DNA from: Aeribacillus composti
GTDB lineage: Bacteria > Bacillota > Bacilli > Bacillales > Aeribacillaceae
Assembly (NCBI RefSeq): GCF_007827555.1
Contig: NZ_VISS01000036.1
Location: forward strand, 1 to 48,180
Length of the DNA: 48,180 nt
Direction: 5' to 3'
The notes under the pieces were generated by a model. The model did no database searches and was not told where the DNA came from. It saw nothing but the letters and a program-made list of their open reading frames with translations. Positions 18,705-26,828 of this stretch are shown piece after piece; position 1 is the first letter of the stretch; each line of letters starts with the position of its first letter. The position numbers and the translations under genes were made by a program.

Positions 18705-19060
18705 ATGCGCCCGGGCATGGGTGTAATCTCTAGGGTGAAAGTCCCGAGCTGTAAAGACAAAAGTAGCAGTTAGCTTAACGCAAGGGTGTCCGTGGTGATG
18801 TGGAATCTGAAGGAAGCGGGCAGCAAACTTAGGGTGTCTCTCGAAACACGAACTTCATATGAGGCTAGTTGCCATTGGATGAAACAAAGTCCTTTCTGTC
18901 GAAGATGGTACAGAGTAAATGAAGCAGACAGGTGGAAGGAAAGACTGCACCCTTACCCAGGGAGGTATGACCGACATGTCGAATTGATTAGTATGTGCTT
19001 GAACGTCTCAACCTTTTCCATAAAAGAAACAGACGCAAGAAACACATACATATGCTGAAA
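18705..19060 (+). mobile_element. Truncated group IIC (class C) intron, 5' ribozyme portion
   Basis: The segment reads ATGCGCCCGGGCATGG at its start. It then has the highly conserved domain I blocks AACGCAAGGGTGTCCGTGG and AATCTGAAGGAAGCGG, then GAACTTCATATGAGGCTAG, and CCCAGGGAGGTATGACC near 18957. These are in the order seen in group II introns of the Geobacillus GsI-IIC type. The intron-encoded reverse transcriptase, domain V and domain VI are absent, so it is dead. The first base differs from the usual GTGYG start. Class C introns characteristically insert just after intrinsic terminators, and this one sits right behind the yclQ terminator. The 3' boundary is unclear; after about 18980 recognisable intron sequence fades. 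Confidence 0.85.
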
Positions 19061-19124
19061 GTCATAGACGAGGTCAACATTTGATTATGAAACTCGCAAG
19101 TTAGACACCGTAAGAAGGCATTAC

Positions 19125-19161
19125 AAAAAGCCAATACCTTGCTACCATAGTATTGGCTTTT
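19125..19161 (-). terminator. Terminator of the minus-strand lipoprotein operon
   Basis: AAAAGCCAATAC and GTATTGGCTTTT form a perfect 12-bp stem. On the minus strand it is followed by a T run, and it touches the stop codon of the lipoprotein gene. Confidence 0.88.
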
Positions 19162-20230
19162 AATCATTGATGAAAAATGAAGTGAATAGACTCTCATCTC
19201 CTTCTAACTTAAATTCTTTTTCTTTTTTGAAGTTATCAAGATTATAAATTTGTATCTTTGTGCCGTCTGATGTAATAAATTGATCTTCATGAATATATGA
19301 TACATAGTTTTCAATTTCTGTAGTAAATACATCAATTTTAGAAGAATTTAAATGAAGTTTCGCAATTTTCTTTTCCGTGGGTTCTAGAAACGAATTTCCT
19401 TGTGTGATAAACATATGATCTTTGTGTACATGCATATCACTCAAGGATTTGAACGGAAGGGTAATCTTTTCAATTTTCTTGTTCATCAAGTTTATTTTTA
19501 TTAATTCATTTGACTGATTGTCTTTTCCATCTGATGTTTTTACTAGGAAAAGATCGTTGTCAACGAGCTCCATATCTGATGAATACATCATATCGTCTAT
19601 TTTTATTGTTTCAATTAAAGATAAATCTTTTTTATTGATTACATTGATAATACCGTAAATATCATCTGGATTGGAGTGTATAAAGGTTAATACATATAAT
19701 TTGTCTGAATGTTCAATCATATAGTTCGCCTCCCCCTTGAGCTTAGTGGATGCGACCTGTTTTCCTGTTGCTATATTTGTTTTGGCAAGCTTAGAGGAAG
19801 TAAGATCTCCTTCAGACATATAAGCAAACTCCTTATCAACAGTCCAAACTGTGGGAGCAATTTTTTCTTCGTTAGGAATTTCTTTAATCTGCAAATTACT
19901 TTTATTTAACTCTAATATAAATTCATTGGTGTTGTGTTTAGATTGTGGATTAGCGTAATATACTTTATTATTCATATGAATAGGTCTTTCCATAAAAGCT
20001 CCAAGAGGCATTCCTCTGTATTTCGTTTTATGTTTTGAAAGAAACTTTCCTTTTTCATTGTACAGGTGTATAACTGCTTTCTCAAACATATTTGTATAAA
20101 TCACTGCATATTTGTAATCTTCGATGTTTTTTGTTTCCGTTGAGAAGCATCCTTGTAAAAAGATCATGGAGGATAACAAACAGATAAAGATCATTTTGTA
20201 TCTGTTTGTTATCGTTTTAAAAAGGTTCAT
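19160..20230 (-). CDS. Predicted lipoprotein with beta-propeller-like body, function unknown
   Basis: I do not recognise this 356-aa protein. The N-terminus has a basic start, a hydrophobic segment and lipobox FLQGC with Cys28, so it is probably lipid-anchored on the outer face. The rest is rich in short beta-strand-like repeats (xxYxxNxxxxxIxxINLxxxKI), as in WD40- or NHL-like propellers. No catalytic motif is visible. ATG 20230 lies 3 nt after the stop of the papain-like gene, with AAAGGAG inside that gene's end, so the two are translated together. The A/T-rich codon use differs from the flanking core genes, suggesting acquisition with the adjoining intron remnant. Confidence 0.75.
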   Translation of the reverse strand: MNLFKTITNRYKMIFICLLSSMIFLQGCFSTETKNIEDYKYAVIYTNMFEKAVIHLYNEKGKFLSKHKTKYRGMPLGAFMERPIHMNNKVYYANPQSKHNTNEFILELNKSNLQIKEIPNEEKIAPTVWTVDKEFAYMSEGDLTSSKLAKTNIATGKQVASTKLKGEANYMIEHSDKLYVLTFIHSNPDDIYGIINVINKKDLSLIETIKIDDMMYSSDMELVDNDLFLVKTSDGKDNQSNELIKINLMNKKIEKITLPFKSLSDMHVHKDHMFITQGNSFLEPTEKKIAKLHLNSSKIDVFTTEIENYVSYIHEDQFITSDGTKIQIYNLDNFKKEKEFKLEGDESLFTSFFIND

Positions 20231-20233
20231 TTG

Positions 20234-20875
20234 TTAAACTCCTTTAGTATAAATGATATACGTGTGAGAAGAGTTAACTAAATCAATTGGAAATACGATT
20301 CTTCCGCTATGATTTAAGTTTAAACCTGTAGTATACTTATATGCTTCATATACTAATTGCGAACAATAAAATTTTTTTGTAGTGTTGATATTCGTAAATT
20401 CCCAATTATAAGGTTTTCCTTTGTGTGAATACGCTCTGTCTGCAGCTTTTGCATCTTGAGCGACAGTTGTTCCCTTTGTCGTTACCGCATAAACAGTTTT
20501 ATATTTTGTATTCCAATCATTATCGTATGTTTTTACTCCTTTTTCTGGGAAAGATTCAACTGTTTTTGTTTCTGAGTATATGATTCCTGCATGACCTACT
20601 AGAGAACCAAATTTTCCATCTTTAGTTACTAATATAACTCCTTTTCTTTTTGGATATGATGGTGCTGCTAACGCTTGAAAATTATTAGCTTTAAAATTAT
20701 AAGATGATGAATTTTTATCAGGTTGAACTAGTTCTGGGTCAGATTCGATCTCTTTCTCCACTCTTTCAAAAGTTTCTAACTGTTGTTGGACTATGTCCTC
20801 AGAAGAAGTAGAATTTGCATGAGATACAGCTGGCAAAATTACCGATAACATGCATAAGGACAAGACTGTACTCAA
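20234..20875 (-). CDS. Secreted papain-like (YiiX/NlpC-P60 superfamily) hydrolase, start codon unclear
   Basis: A secreted enzyme of the permuted papain-like amidase type. His95 lies in SLVGHAGIIY and Cys171 in KFYCSQLVYEAYK, with the Cys after the His as in YiiX/YycO-like proteins that cleave amide or ester bonds in cell-wall or lipid substrates. A signal sequence ends near VSHA. The annotated TTG 20875 has no good ribosome binding site. A very strong AGGAGG lies at 20909-20914, and in-frame codons between it and TTG (including ATT 20905 and AAT 20899) would add a lysine-rich n-region, NKGKIRK. So either a non-AUG start is used or the start codon has mutated. It forms an operon with the downstream lipoprotein. 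Confidence 0.78.
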   Translation of the reverse strand: MSTVLSLCMLSVILPAVSHANSTSSEDIVQQQLETFERVEKEIESDPELVQPDKNSSSYNFKANNFQALAAPSYPKRKGVILVTKDGKFGSLVGHAGIIYSETKTVESFPEKGVKTYDNDWNTKYKTVYAVTTKGTTVAQDAKAADRAYSHKGKPYNWEFTNINTTKKFYCSQLVYEAYKYTTGLNLNHSGRIVFPIDLVNSSHTYIIYTKGV

Positions 20876-21250
20876 TACTTTTCTAATTTTCCCTTTATTA
20901 AGAATTCTCCTCCTCTGTTAATAAAGTATTAGGAAAAAATTCCTTTTCATTTTCATTATATATTAAACTTAACTTTTTTCAACTTAAATTTGGTAAATTA
21001 GTAAAATATTTCTGGTAAATAGAATAATAGATGAACATAGAAAATGGTGATCCTTTTTGCAGATAAAGTTAGCCAAAAACAACATCGGTACTTATTAAGA
21101 CAGAAAGCCAGGTGTGCTTTTCCTATAATCCCGTCTACCGCTAACATACAAAAGCATTGAAATTCCATAACGGCTCTAACGCTACTTCCATAAAAAAGTT
21201 GCCCACAAATACTTGACTCAAACTTTTTCATTTGAAAATAAGGGATGAAC
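20876..21250. other. AT-rich gap upstream of the papain-like gene
   Basis: The first 50 bp contain the strong ribosome binding site and unusual start region of the papain-like gene. From about 21000 to 21200 an open frame exists on the minus strand, but it overlaps the HemD-like gene start and has no ribosome binding site or recognisable motif. I consider it non-coding or a decayed remnant. Confidence 0.5.
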
Positions 21251-21292
21251 GGAGTATTTATAGTATGATAGAGAAAAAGGGGGAAGAAAGGC

Positions 21293-22093
21293 ATGGGAAA
21301 TTTACATGGGAAGCGGATCGCCATCACAGGCTCTCGAAAGAGCGAGGAAATTTCCACGTTAATTCGTAAAAAAGGAGGGGAGCCTGTTATTCGAGCCATT
21401 CAAGAAACAATAAAATGCTCTCCTTCGGAATTGGAGGCTGATCTTCGAAGCATTGTTGAAAAAGGGACTGACTGGGCTGTGTTTACGACAGGAATAGGGA
21501 CGAATGCTCTGTTGGAAGCGGCAGAAAAGATCGGCATTTTGGATTCATTTATAAACGTTTTAAAAGAAGCAAAAATAGCTGCCCGCGGCTATAAAACGAA
21601 AGCGGCTCTTAAACAAATCGGCATTCAGCCGGATGCTGCCGATGATGACGGAACGAATGGCGGGCTGCTTCGGGCTATTGAAGGATTTTCTTTTAAAGAC
21701 AAGCATGTTTTTTTACAATTGCATGGAGAACCGGTGCCAAAGCTTTCAGAATGGTTTGAAAAGCACGGAGCGATTTTGCATGAAATTTTGCCATACCGCT
21801 CCATTGTACCTAATCCTGAGACCGTCGAGCAGCTGCTGGATGAAATAATCGAGAATAAGCTGAATGCTGTTGCGTTTACAGCTGCCCCGCAAGTAAGAGT
21901 GCTTTTTAAATTGGCTGAAAAAAAAGGAGCAACATCCGACCTTATAGAGGCATTTCAACAAAATGTTTTGGCAGCAGCCGTCGGCAAAGTAACTGCTGGA
22001 GAATTGAAGGAATATGGGGTGCAGCGCATCGTGGCTCCAGAACTGGAGCGGATGGGGGCGATGATTGTCGCTTTGGATGAGTATTTTCAATGA
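21293..22093 (+). CDS. Uroporphyrinogen-III synthase family protein (HemD-like)
   Basis: A 266-aa protein with the two-lobed HemD fold signature. The N-terminal lobe begins GKRIAITGSRKSEEISTLI, a second lobe begins near KHVFLQLHG, and a C-terminal AAAVGKVTAGELKEYGV motif follows. HemD closes hydroxymethylbilane to uroporphyrinogen III in heme synthesis. It is not next to other hem genes, and Bacilli often carry a stand-alone HemD paralogue, so this may be a paralogue with an undefined role. ATG 21293 follows AAAGGGGGAAGAAAGG. It is convergent with the phosphatase at 22227-23015. Confidence 0.8.
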   Translation: MGNLHGKRIAITGSRKSEEISTLIRKKGGEPVIRAIQETIKCSPSELEADLRSIVEKGTDWAVFTTGIGTNALLEAAEKIGILDSFINVLKEAKIAARGYKTKAALKQIGIQPDAADDDGTNGGLLRAIEGFSFKDKHVFLQLHGEPVPKLSEWFEKHGAILHEILPYRSIVPNPETVEQLLDEIIENKLNAVAFTAAPQVRVLFKLAEKKGATSDLIEAFQQNVLAAAVGKVTAGELKEYGVQRIVAPELERMGAMIVALDEYFQ

Positions 22094-22138
22094 TGTTGTT
22101 GTCAAAAAATTTAATGGCTGATTGTGTGTATAAAAAAC

Positions 22139-22180
22139 AGGTGGAGCGTGACAGCTTTGAGGATGAATCACGTCCACCTG
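22139..22180. terminator. Hairpin between convergent genes
   Basis: CAGGTGGA-CGTG and CACG-TCCACCTG form a 12-bp stem with one bulged G around a 17-nt loop. It lacks a strong T tract on either strand, so termination is plausible but not certain. Confidence 0.55.
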
Positions 22181-22226
22181 GGTTTGAACTTTTTACCTAA
22201 AAATCAGTATGTATGAAAGCATCGAT

Positions 22227-23015
22227 TTATTTCATGAAAAACAAATACTGTAAATTTTGTGCAATATAATTCGGGTAAATTTTGTTTTTTTCAATATCTT
22301 CTTTTCTAGAGGCTCCTGTTAATACAAGGCATGTGCGGCAATTATTTGTTTTTCCAAGCAAAATATCGGTTTCTAAGCGATCGCCAATGATTAAGCACCT
22401 GTTGCTGTTTATGTTTAATTTTTCAAGAATTTTTTTGCCGTAAAAAGAGGAAGGCTTCCCGATCACCTGATCGATCGGCCGTCCTGATGCAGCTTCTATT
22501 GCTTTCGCTATTGCCAGTGTATCTGAAATATACCCTTCAGGAACTGGACAAAGCGAATCCGGATTGGCTGCAATTAATTTGGCTCCATTACGAACCGAGT
22601 TCATTGCCAAATTGAGTTTTTCGTAAGTGAAGCAGCGATCAAGCCCGACAAGTACGTGGGTCGCGTCCATAGGATTGTCGGTCATTTTTAGGGAAAATTT
22701 GTGGAATTCTTCCGAAATCGCTTTTTCACCTACAATATAGACTAAAGAGTCCGGAGATTTCTCTAAAAAATATACAGCTGACAAATAAGAAGCTGTCATG
22801 ATTTCGTCCAGTTTCGCTTGAATTCCTAAATGATGAAGCCGCTCTCTGCATTCTTCTCTTGTTTGTGTCGATGTATTTGTGATAAAAAGAATTTTTTTGT
22901 TATGGCGCCTTAATCGGTCGATCGTTTCTTTTACACCGGGCAAAAGTTTATTGCCAATATATATAGTTCCATCTAAATCAAAACAATATGCATCAAAATC
23001 GTCAATGTGTAACAA
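22227..23015 (-). CDS. HAD-IIA phosphatase, NagD/AraL/phosphoglycolate-type
   Basis: A 262-aa cytoplasmic phosphatase. Motif I DLDGTIY is at about residues 13-19 (nucleophile Asp13), the ITNTSTQT motif II follows near 45, a C2A cap lies in the middle, and GDRLETDI is at about residues 207-214. Relatives (AraL, NagD, PGP) hydrolyse sugar phosphates, phosphoglycolate or glycerol-3-phosphate. It is the last gene of the ugp operon, with TTG 23015 and AGGTGGAG 7 nt upstream; the site overlaps the intergenic space after the TIM-barrel gene. Context suggests glycerol-3-phosphate or a related polyol phosphate as substrate; this is inference. Confidence 0.85.
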   Translation of the reverse strand: MLHIDDFDAYCFDLDGTIYIGNKLLPGVKETIDRLRRHNKKILFITNTSTQTREECRERLHHLGIQAKLDEIMTASYLSAVYFLEKSPDSLVYIVGEKAISEEFHKFSLKMTDNPMDATHVLVGLDRCFTYEKLNLAMNSVRNGAKLIAANPDSLCPVPEGYISDTLAIAKAIEAASGRPIDQVIGKPSSFYGKKILEKLNINSNRCLIIGDRLETDILLGKTNNCRTCLVLTGASRKEDIEKNKIYPNYIAQNLQYLFFMK

Positions 23016-23030
23016 TACAATACTCCACCT

Positions 23031-23831
23031 TTATTCTGTTGAAAGTTCTTTTAGAAGAATTTCTTTGCCTTCGCGTAACTTTTCTAACGGTGTTCCGGGG
23101 GCATATTCTAGGATGAGCTGACAATCGATTGATTGTTCATGAATCGTTTTAAAGATTTCTTGCCATGGGACGGTTCCTTCACCGATTGGCAAGTGATCGT
23201 CTCCTGTTCCGTTATTATCATGAACATGGAGGGCAATCAGTCGATCCTTTGTCTGTTTCATTATTTGCGGAATATCCCAACCGTTTAAATTTGCGTGGCC
23301 AATATCAAGTAAATATCCTGCCGTGTCATGAATATTTTCTAAAAAGCTTATAAACTCATCTTGCGTAAAAATCGAACTGCCGTTGTATCCGACGTTTTCG
23401 ATTGCCAGCTTGACGTTCAAAGGTTTAGCAAATTCACATAATTGATGGATATAATCTTCAGCTCGCTGCTTTGCTAAACGTTTGTCAAAAACCGGAGAAA
23501 AACAGAACCCAGGATGGATCACAACATGCGAAGCCTGAATCATGCCGGCAAACTCAATCGCTTTTTTGTATTCAAAAAATGAAGCTTCCCGAATCGCTTT
23601 ATTTTCACTTGTTAAGTTAATATCCCATGCTGGCGGATGAATGGTGTAGCCGATGGGCAATTCTTTTAGTTTGGAAGACAATTTTTTGAATGATTTTTCC
23701 ATGTCATCCCATTTTTCGCCATCCATTAATAGTTCAACTTTATCAGCTCCATATTCAATTAAGTCATGGACATTTTTTAAAGGATCTTTTGATACAAGCG
23801 GCAAATCAGAATAACAGATTTTTCTTTTCAT
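23031..23831 (-). CDS. Xylose-isomerase-like TIM-barrel protein (AP endonuclease 2 superfamily)
   Basis: A 266-aa TIM-barrel protein of the sugar phosphate isomerase/epimerase group. Metal-ligand-type residues are visible: Glu near LAIENVGYNG, Asp-His in LLDIGHANLNGWD, His-His in IALHVHDN with GDDHLPIGEGTVPW, and Glu in LILEYAPG. The family isomerises or epimerises sugars and polyols, sometimes phosphorylated. ATG 23831 is chosen because GAGGTGG lies 6 nt upstream; an upstream in-frame ATG at 23846 lacks one. It sits between ugpC and the HAD phosphatase, so it probably processes the imported compound. The reaction is unknown. Confidence 0.82.
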   Translation of the reverse strand: MKRKICYSDLPLVSKDPLKNVHDLIEYGADKVELLMDGEKWDDMEKSFKKLSSKLKELPIGYTIHPPAWDINLTSENKAIREASFFEYKKAIEFAGMIQASHVVIHPGFCFSPVFDKRLAKQRAEDYIHQLCEFAKPLNVKLAIENVGYNGSSIFTQDEFISFLENIHDTAGYLLDIGHANLNGWDIPQIMKQTKDRLIALHVHDNNGTGDDHLPIGEGTVPWQEIFKTIHEQSIDCQLILEYAPGTPLEKLREGKEILLKELSTE

Positions 23832-23842
23832 AAACAACCACC

Positions 23843-24988
23843 TCATGAAAGATATGTTTCCACATTGATTTTGTGATTCATCGGACTGCTTTCATTCAGA
23901 TCCAGCTCTTGCGGATAGCCTATTGATTGTGTGGATTCTTGATCAAAAATATGAATACGATCCATTTTTGGTTTTAAATAGACCATTTCCCCCGGATGCC
24001 AATTCTTTTTTTCACTCATCGCAATCACTTCATGACCTTCTAAATTTATATAAATACTGTAGCTGCTTCCTTGGTTTTCCACGTATTTCACTGTGCCTTT
24101 TAATGTGTTTTCTTGGGGAGTTTTATAAATTTCTAGATGTTCAGGACGAATTCCAAAAACAAACGTTTTGGCATTGCATTCATTTATTTGTCGGATCCAC
24201 ATCGGATGCAATAAAAATGATTGTTTCCCGATCATAACCTTGCCATCATAATAATCCATATCGACAATATTCGTTGGAGGCGAGCCGATAAATTTTGCCG
24301 TAAAGATGTTTGCAGGGCGGTTATATACATTTTCCGGCGTATCTACCATTTGCAATTGCCCTTGATTCATTAACGCAATACGATCCCCTATAGTCATTGC
24401 TTCAATTTGATCATGTGTAACATAAACGATTGTTTGCTTATACATTTCATGGATTTTCACTAGTTCCTTGCGCGCAGATACTCTTAGCTGCGCATCTAAA
24501 TTTGATAATGGTTCATCAAGCAGAAAGAAATCAGATTTTTTTACAACGGCTCTTGCTAAAGCGACACGCTGCCTTTGCCCGCCGGATAAATCTTTCGGCA
24601 ATCTGTTTTCATATCCTTTCAACTGGAGCATTTCTAACACAGCATTTAATCTTTTTTGAATTTCGTCTTTATGAACCTTCTGAACTTTTAAACCGTACGT
24701 AATATTTTCAACGACATTCATATGAGGATATAATGCATAATTTTGAAATACCATCGCTACATTTCTTTTTCCGCTTGGAATGTCATTCGCCTTTACGCCA
24801 TTCAAATATAAGTCGCCCGAAGTAATTTCTTCAAGGCCTGCAATCATGCGTAAAGTTGTCGATTTGCCGCATCCGGACGGACCTAGAAGAACTAAACGTT
24901 CTCCAGGATGAATGGTAAGATTGAGCCCTTTTACAACATGTGTTTTTCCATAGGATTTCCAAACGTTTTCAAATCTTATTTCCTTCAT
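23843..24988 (-). CDS. ugpC: Glycerol-3-phosphate-type ABC transporter ATP-binding protein UgpC
   Basis: A MalK/UgpC-class ATPase of 381 aa. Walker A GPSGCGKST is at about residues 37-45, signature [14 protein letters not shown] at about 134-147, Walker B FLLDEPLSNLD at about 154-164, and a C-terminal OB/TOBE regulatory region follows (about 235-370). In other Bacilli such an ATPase can serve several importers (MsmX), but here a dedicated copy lies in the operon. ATG 24988 follows GGAGGATGG. The TIM-barrel gene's ribosome binding site overlaps its stop. It powers UgpAE. Confidence 0.9.
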   Translation of the reverse strand: MKEIRFENVWKSYGKTHVVKGLNLTIHPGERLVLLGPSGCGKSTTLRMIAGLEEITSGDLYLNGVKANDIPSGKRNVAMVFQNYALYPHMNVVENITYGLKVQKVHKDEIQKRLNAVLEMLQLKGYENRLPKDLSGGQRQRVALARAVVKKSDFFLLDEPLSNLDAQLRVSARKELVKIHEMYKQTIVYVTHDQIEAMTIGDRIALMNQGQLQMVDTPENVYNRPANIFTAKFIGSPPTNIVDMDYYDGKVMIGKQSFLLHPMWIRQINECNAKTFVFGIRPEHLEIYKTPQENTLKGTVKYVENQGSSYSIYINLEGHEVIAMSEKKNWHPGEMVYLKPKMDRIHIFDQESTQSIGYPQELDLNESSPMNHKINVETYLS

Positions 24989-25002
24989 TGTGCCATCCTC
25001 CG

Positions 25003-25827
25003 TTATTTAATTCCAGAAGAAGTAAATGTTCCTATAATATACTTCTGGAAAATTAAATATAAAGTTAAAGGTATTATCATTGTGATGACTGATACGGCCA
25101 TGGCGACAGTAAAATTCGTGCCGCCTTCTGAGCTGATGTACATCTGTAAAGCAAGAGGCAATGTATAATTTTCCTTGCTTTTTAAAATGAGCACCGGCCA
25201 TACGTATTCGTTCCAGGTAGTAATGAAAAACCAGATACCTGTTGATGTGACAGCCGGCCTAACTAATGGGAGAACGATATCTTTCATAATCCGGGCGTGT
25301 CCAATATGATCTAATTTGGCTGCTTCAATTAACGAGATGGGGATTGTTTTCATCGACTGCCTCATTAAAAAGATACCAAGCGCATTGGCAAGCTGCGGCA
25401 AAATAACACCCCAAACGCTGTTGACTAAACCGATACCCGATATGATCAAATAGTTTGGAATCATTGTTACGGTAAAAGGGATAAAAATTGTACTAATTAA
25501 CATAAAATATAAAATGTTTTTCCCTTTAAACTGCAAAAATACGAAAGCATACGCTGCTAAAAATGAAGTAATCAGTTTGAAAATTGTTGCAACAGAGGCA
25601 ATAATGAACGTATTCATCGTAATTTTGAAAGCAGGTAAACTATTAAAGAATGTGATATAGTTTTCGAATGTCGGATTTAACGGAACTATGTTCAAAACAT
25701 TGTTGTAGGCATCTTCCAACGTTTTAAACGATGAACCTAATGCAAAAACGATCGGATATAAAAGAATAATGATTGTAATGATAAAAATAATGTGCCAAGG
25801 TATCGCAACAGATCGTTTAATTTTCAT
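25003..25827 (-). CDS. ugpE: Glycerol-3-phosphate-type ABC transporter permease UgpE
   Basis: A carbohydrate-uptake type-1 permease of 274 aa with six membrane segments and the EAA loop ISLIEAAKLDHIGHARIMKD. ATG 25827 is preceded by AGAGGTAT and lies inside the last codons of ugpA (11-nt overlap). It forms the channel with UgpA. Neighbouring glpP and the UgpB type suggest sn-glycerol-3-phosphate or glycerophosphodiesters as cargo, although this permease family also imports many sugars. Confidence 0.88.
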   Translation of the reverse strand: MKIKRSVAIPWHIIFIITIIILLYPIVFALGSSFKTLEDAYNNVLNIVPLNPTFENYITFFNSLPAFKITMNTFIIASVATIFKLITSFLAAYAFVFLQFKGKNILYFMLISTIFIPFTVTMIPNYLIISGIGLVNSVWGVILPQLANALGIFLMRQSMKTIPISLIEAAKLDHIGHARIMKDIVLPLVRPAVTSTGIWFFITTWNEYVWPVLILKSKENYTLPLALQMYISSEGGTNFTVAMAVSVITMIIPLTLYLIFQKYIIGTFTSSGIK

Positions 25828-26716
25828 AATAGATACCTCTTTCAACAAACTTAAATTCAAGAGCTAATAATATGAAAAAGATTAACATCGTCATAATTGA
25901 TAAAGCTGCAGAATGTCCTGTTCTGTAAAGTACGAAGGCTTCGTGATAGGCGTGATAGATCGCATTGGAGCTGGCGTAATTTGGACCGCCTTGTGTTATC
26001 ACTTTTATAGGCGTGAATACATACTGCAGTCCTTGGACGATTGTAATAATAAACACATAAATGCCAGTAGCGCTGCTCATAGGCAAGACAATATGAAAGA
26101 ATATTTTCCATAAAGGAACATTATCCAAACGGGCTGCTTCTATTATTTCGCGTGAAATACCGTTGATAGAAGCATAAAGGACGATAAAGTTATAGCCAAA
26201 TACTTTCCAGGATGTAATCAAACTTAAAACCAATATGACCCAGCCGTCTAATTTGCTCCAAATCGGCATTTCAATACCGAACCATCCTAAAATAATGGCA
26301 ACAGGTCCGGAAACTGGATTTAAAATCCACGTAAACAATATCGAACCGACGACCAATGAGATGAATGCCGGCAGAAACAAGGCGCTTTTATAAAAACCAT
26401 TAAATCGTTTTAAAATTAAATCTAAAACGAAAGCAAAAAGATACGGTATGATACAGTTTATAACTAATAAGAAAGCAATATATATAAATGTATTTCCCAA
26501 TATTTTATATGTATTTCGATCTGATAAAACATCAATGTAGTTTTTCAATCCGACAAATTCTTTTGTCGGAGTAATCATGTTCCAGTCAAAAAAGCTTAAA
26601 TAAATCGTGTATAAAAATGGCCAGAACATGAATATCGAAAATATAATTAACGTTGGAATCAATAAGCAATACGCTTTCCAACTCTCTTTATTTTTAAAAA
26701 CCGTCCCATCACTCAT
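25817..26716 (-). CDS. ugpA: Glycerol-3-phosphate-type ABC transporter permease UgpA
   Basis: The other permease half, 299 aa, six membrane segments, with EAA loop SREIIEAARLDNVPLWKIFF. ATG 26716 follows GGAGGGT; longer in-frame starts up to 26809 would place extra residues inside the 13-bp hairpin that separates it from ugpB, so they are unlikely. The gene pairs with ugpE and is separated from ugpB by that hairpin, which may reduce its expression relative to the binding protein. Confidence 0.88.
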   Translation of the reverse strand: MSDGTVFKNKESWKAYCLLIPTLIIFSIFMFWPFLYTIYLSFFDWNMITPTKEFVGLKNYIDVLSDRNTYKILGNTFIYIAFLLVINCIIPYLFAFVLDLILKRFNGFYKSALFLPAFISLVVGSILFTWILNPVSGPVAIILGWFGIEMPIWSKLDGWVILVLSLITSWKVFGYNFIVLYASINGISREIIEAARLDNVPLWKIFFHIVLPMSSATGIYVFIITIVQGLQYVFTPIKVITQGGPNYASSNAIYHAYHEAFVLYRTGHSAALSIMTMLIFFILLALEFKFVERGIYYEN

Positions 26717-26757
26717 ATTTTTATTACCCTCCGCACTGATACCGAAAATAAAAGTTA

Positions 26758-26814
26758 AAAGGGTGACTAAAGGAAGTTTTTTTGAAAAATTGTTATAAAT
26801 GTTAGTCACCCTTT
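26758..26814 (-). promoter_or_regulatory. Hairpin between ugpB and ugpA
   Basis: AAAGGGTGACTAA and TTAGTCACCCTTT pair perfectly over 13 bp across a 31-nt loop and are followed on the minus strand by a T-rich stretch. This probably acts as a partial terminator or 3' stabiliser for ugpB mRNA. Confidence 0.75.
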
Positions 26815-26828
26815 GTAGACATTTCCTT

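Noticed and set aside
18786-19058. 90-codon open frame in the first intron remnant
   Set aside because: It lies in structural ribozyme sequence with conserved RNA motifs and shows no reverse-transcriptase or other protein pattern.
20998-21399. 133-codon minus-strand frame overlapping the HemD-like gene start
   Set aside because: There is no ribosome binding site or recognised motif, and it overlaps a well-supported gene on the other strand.
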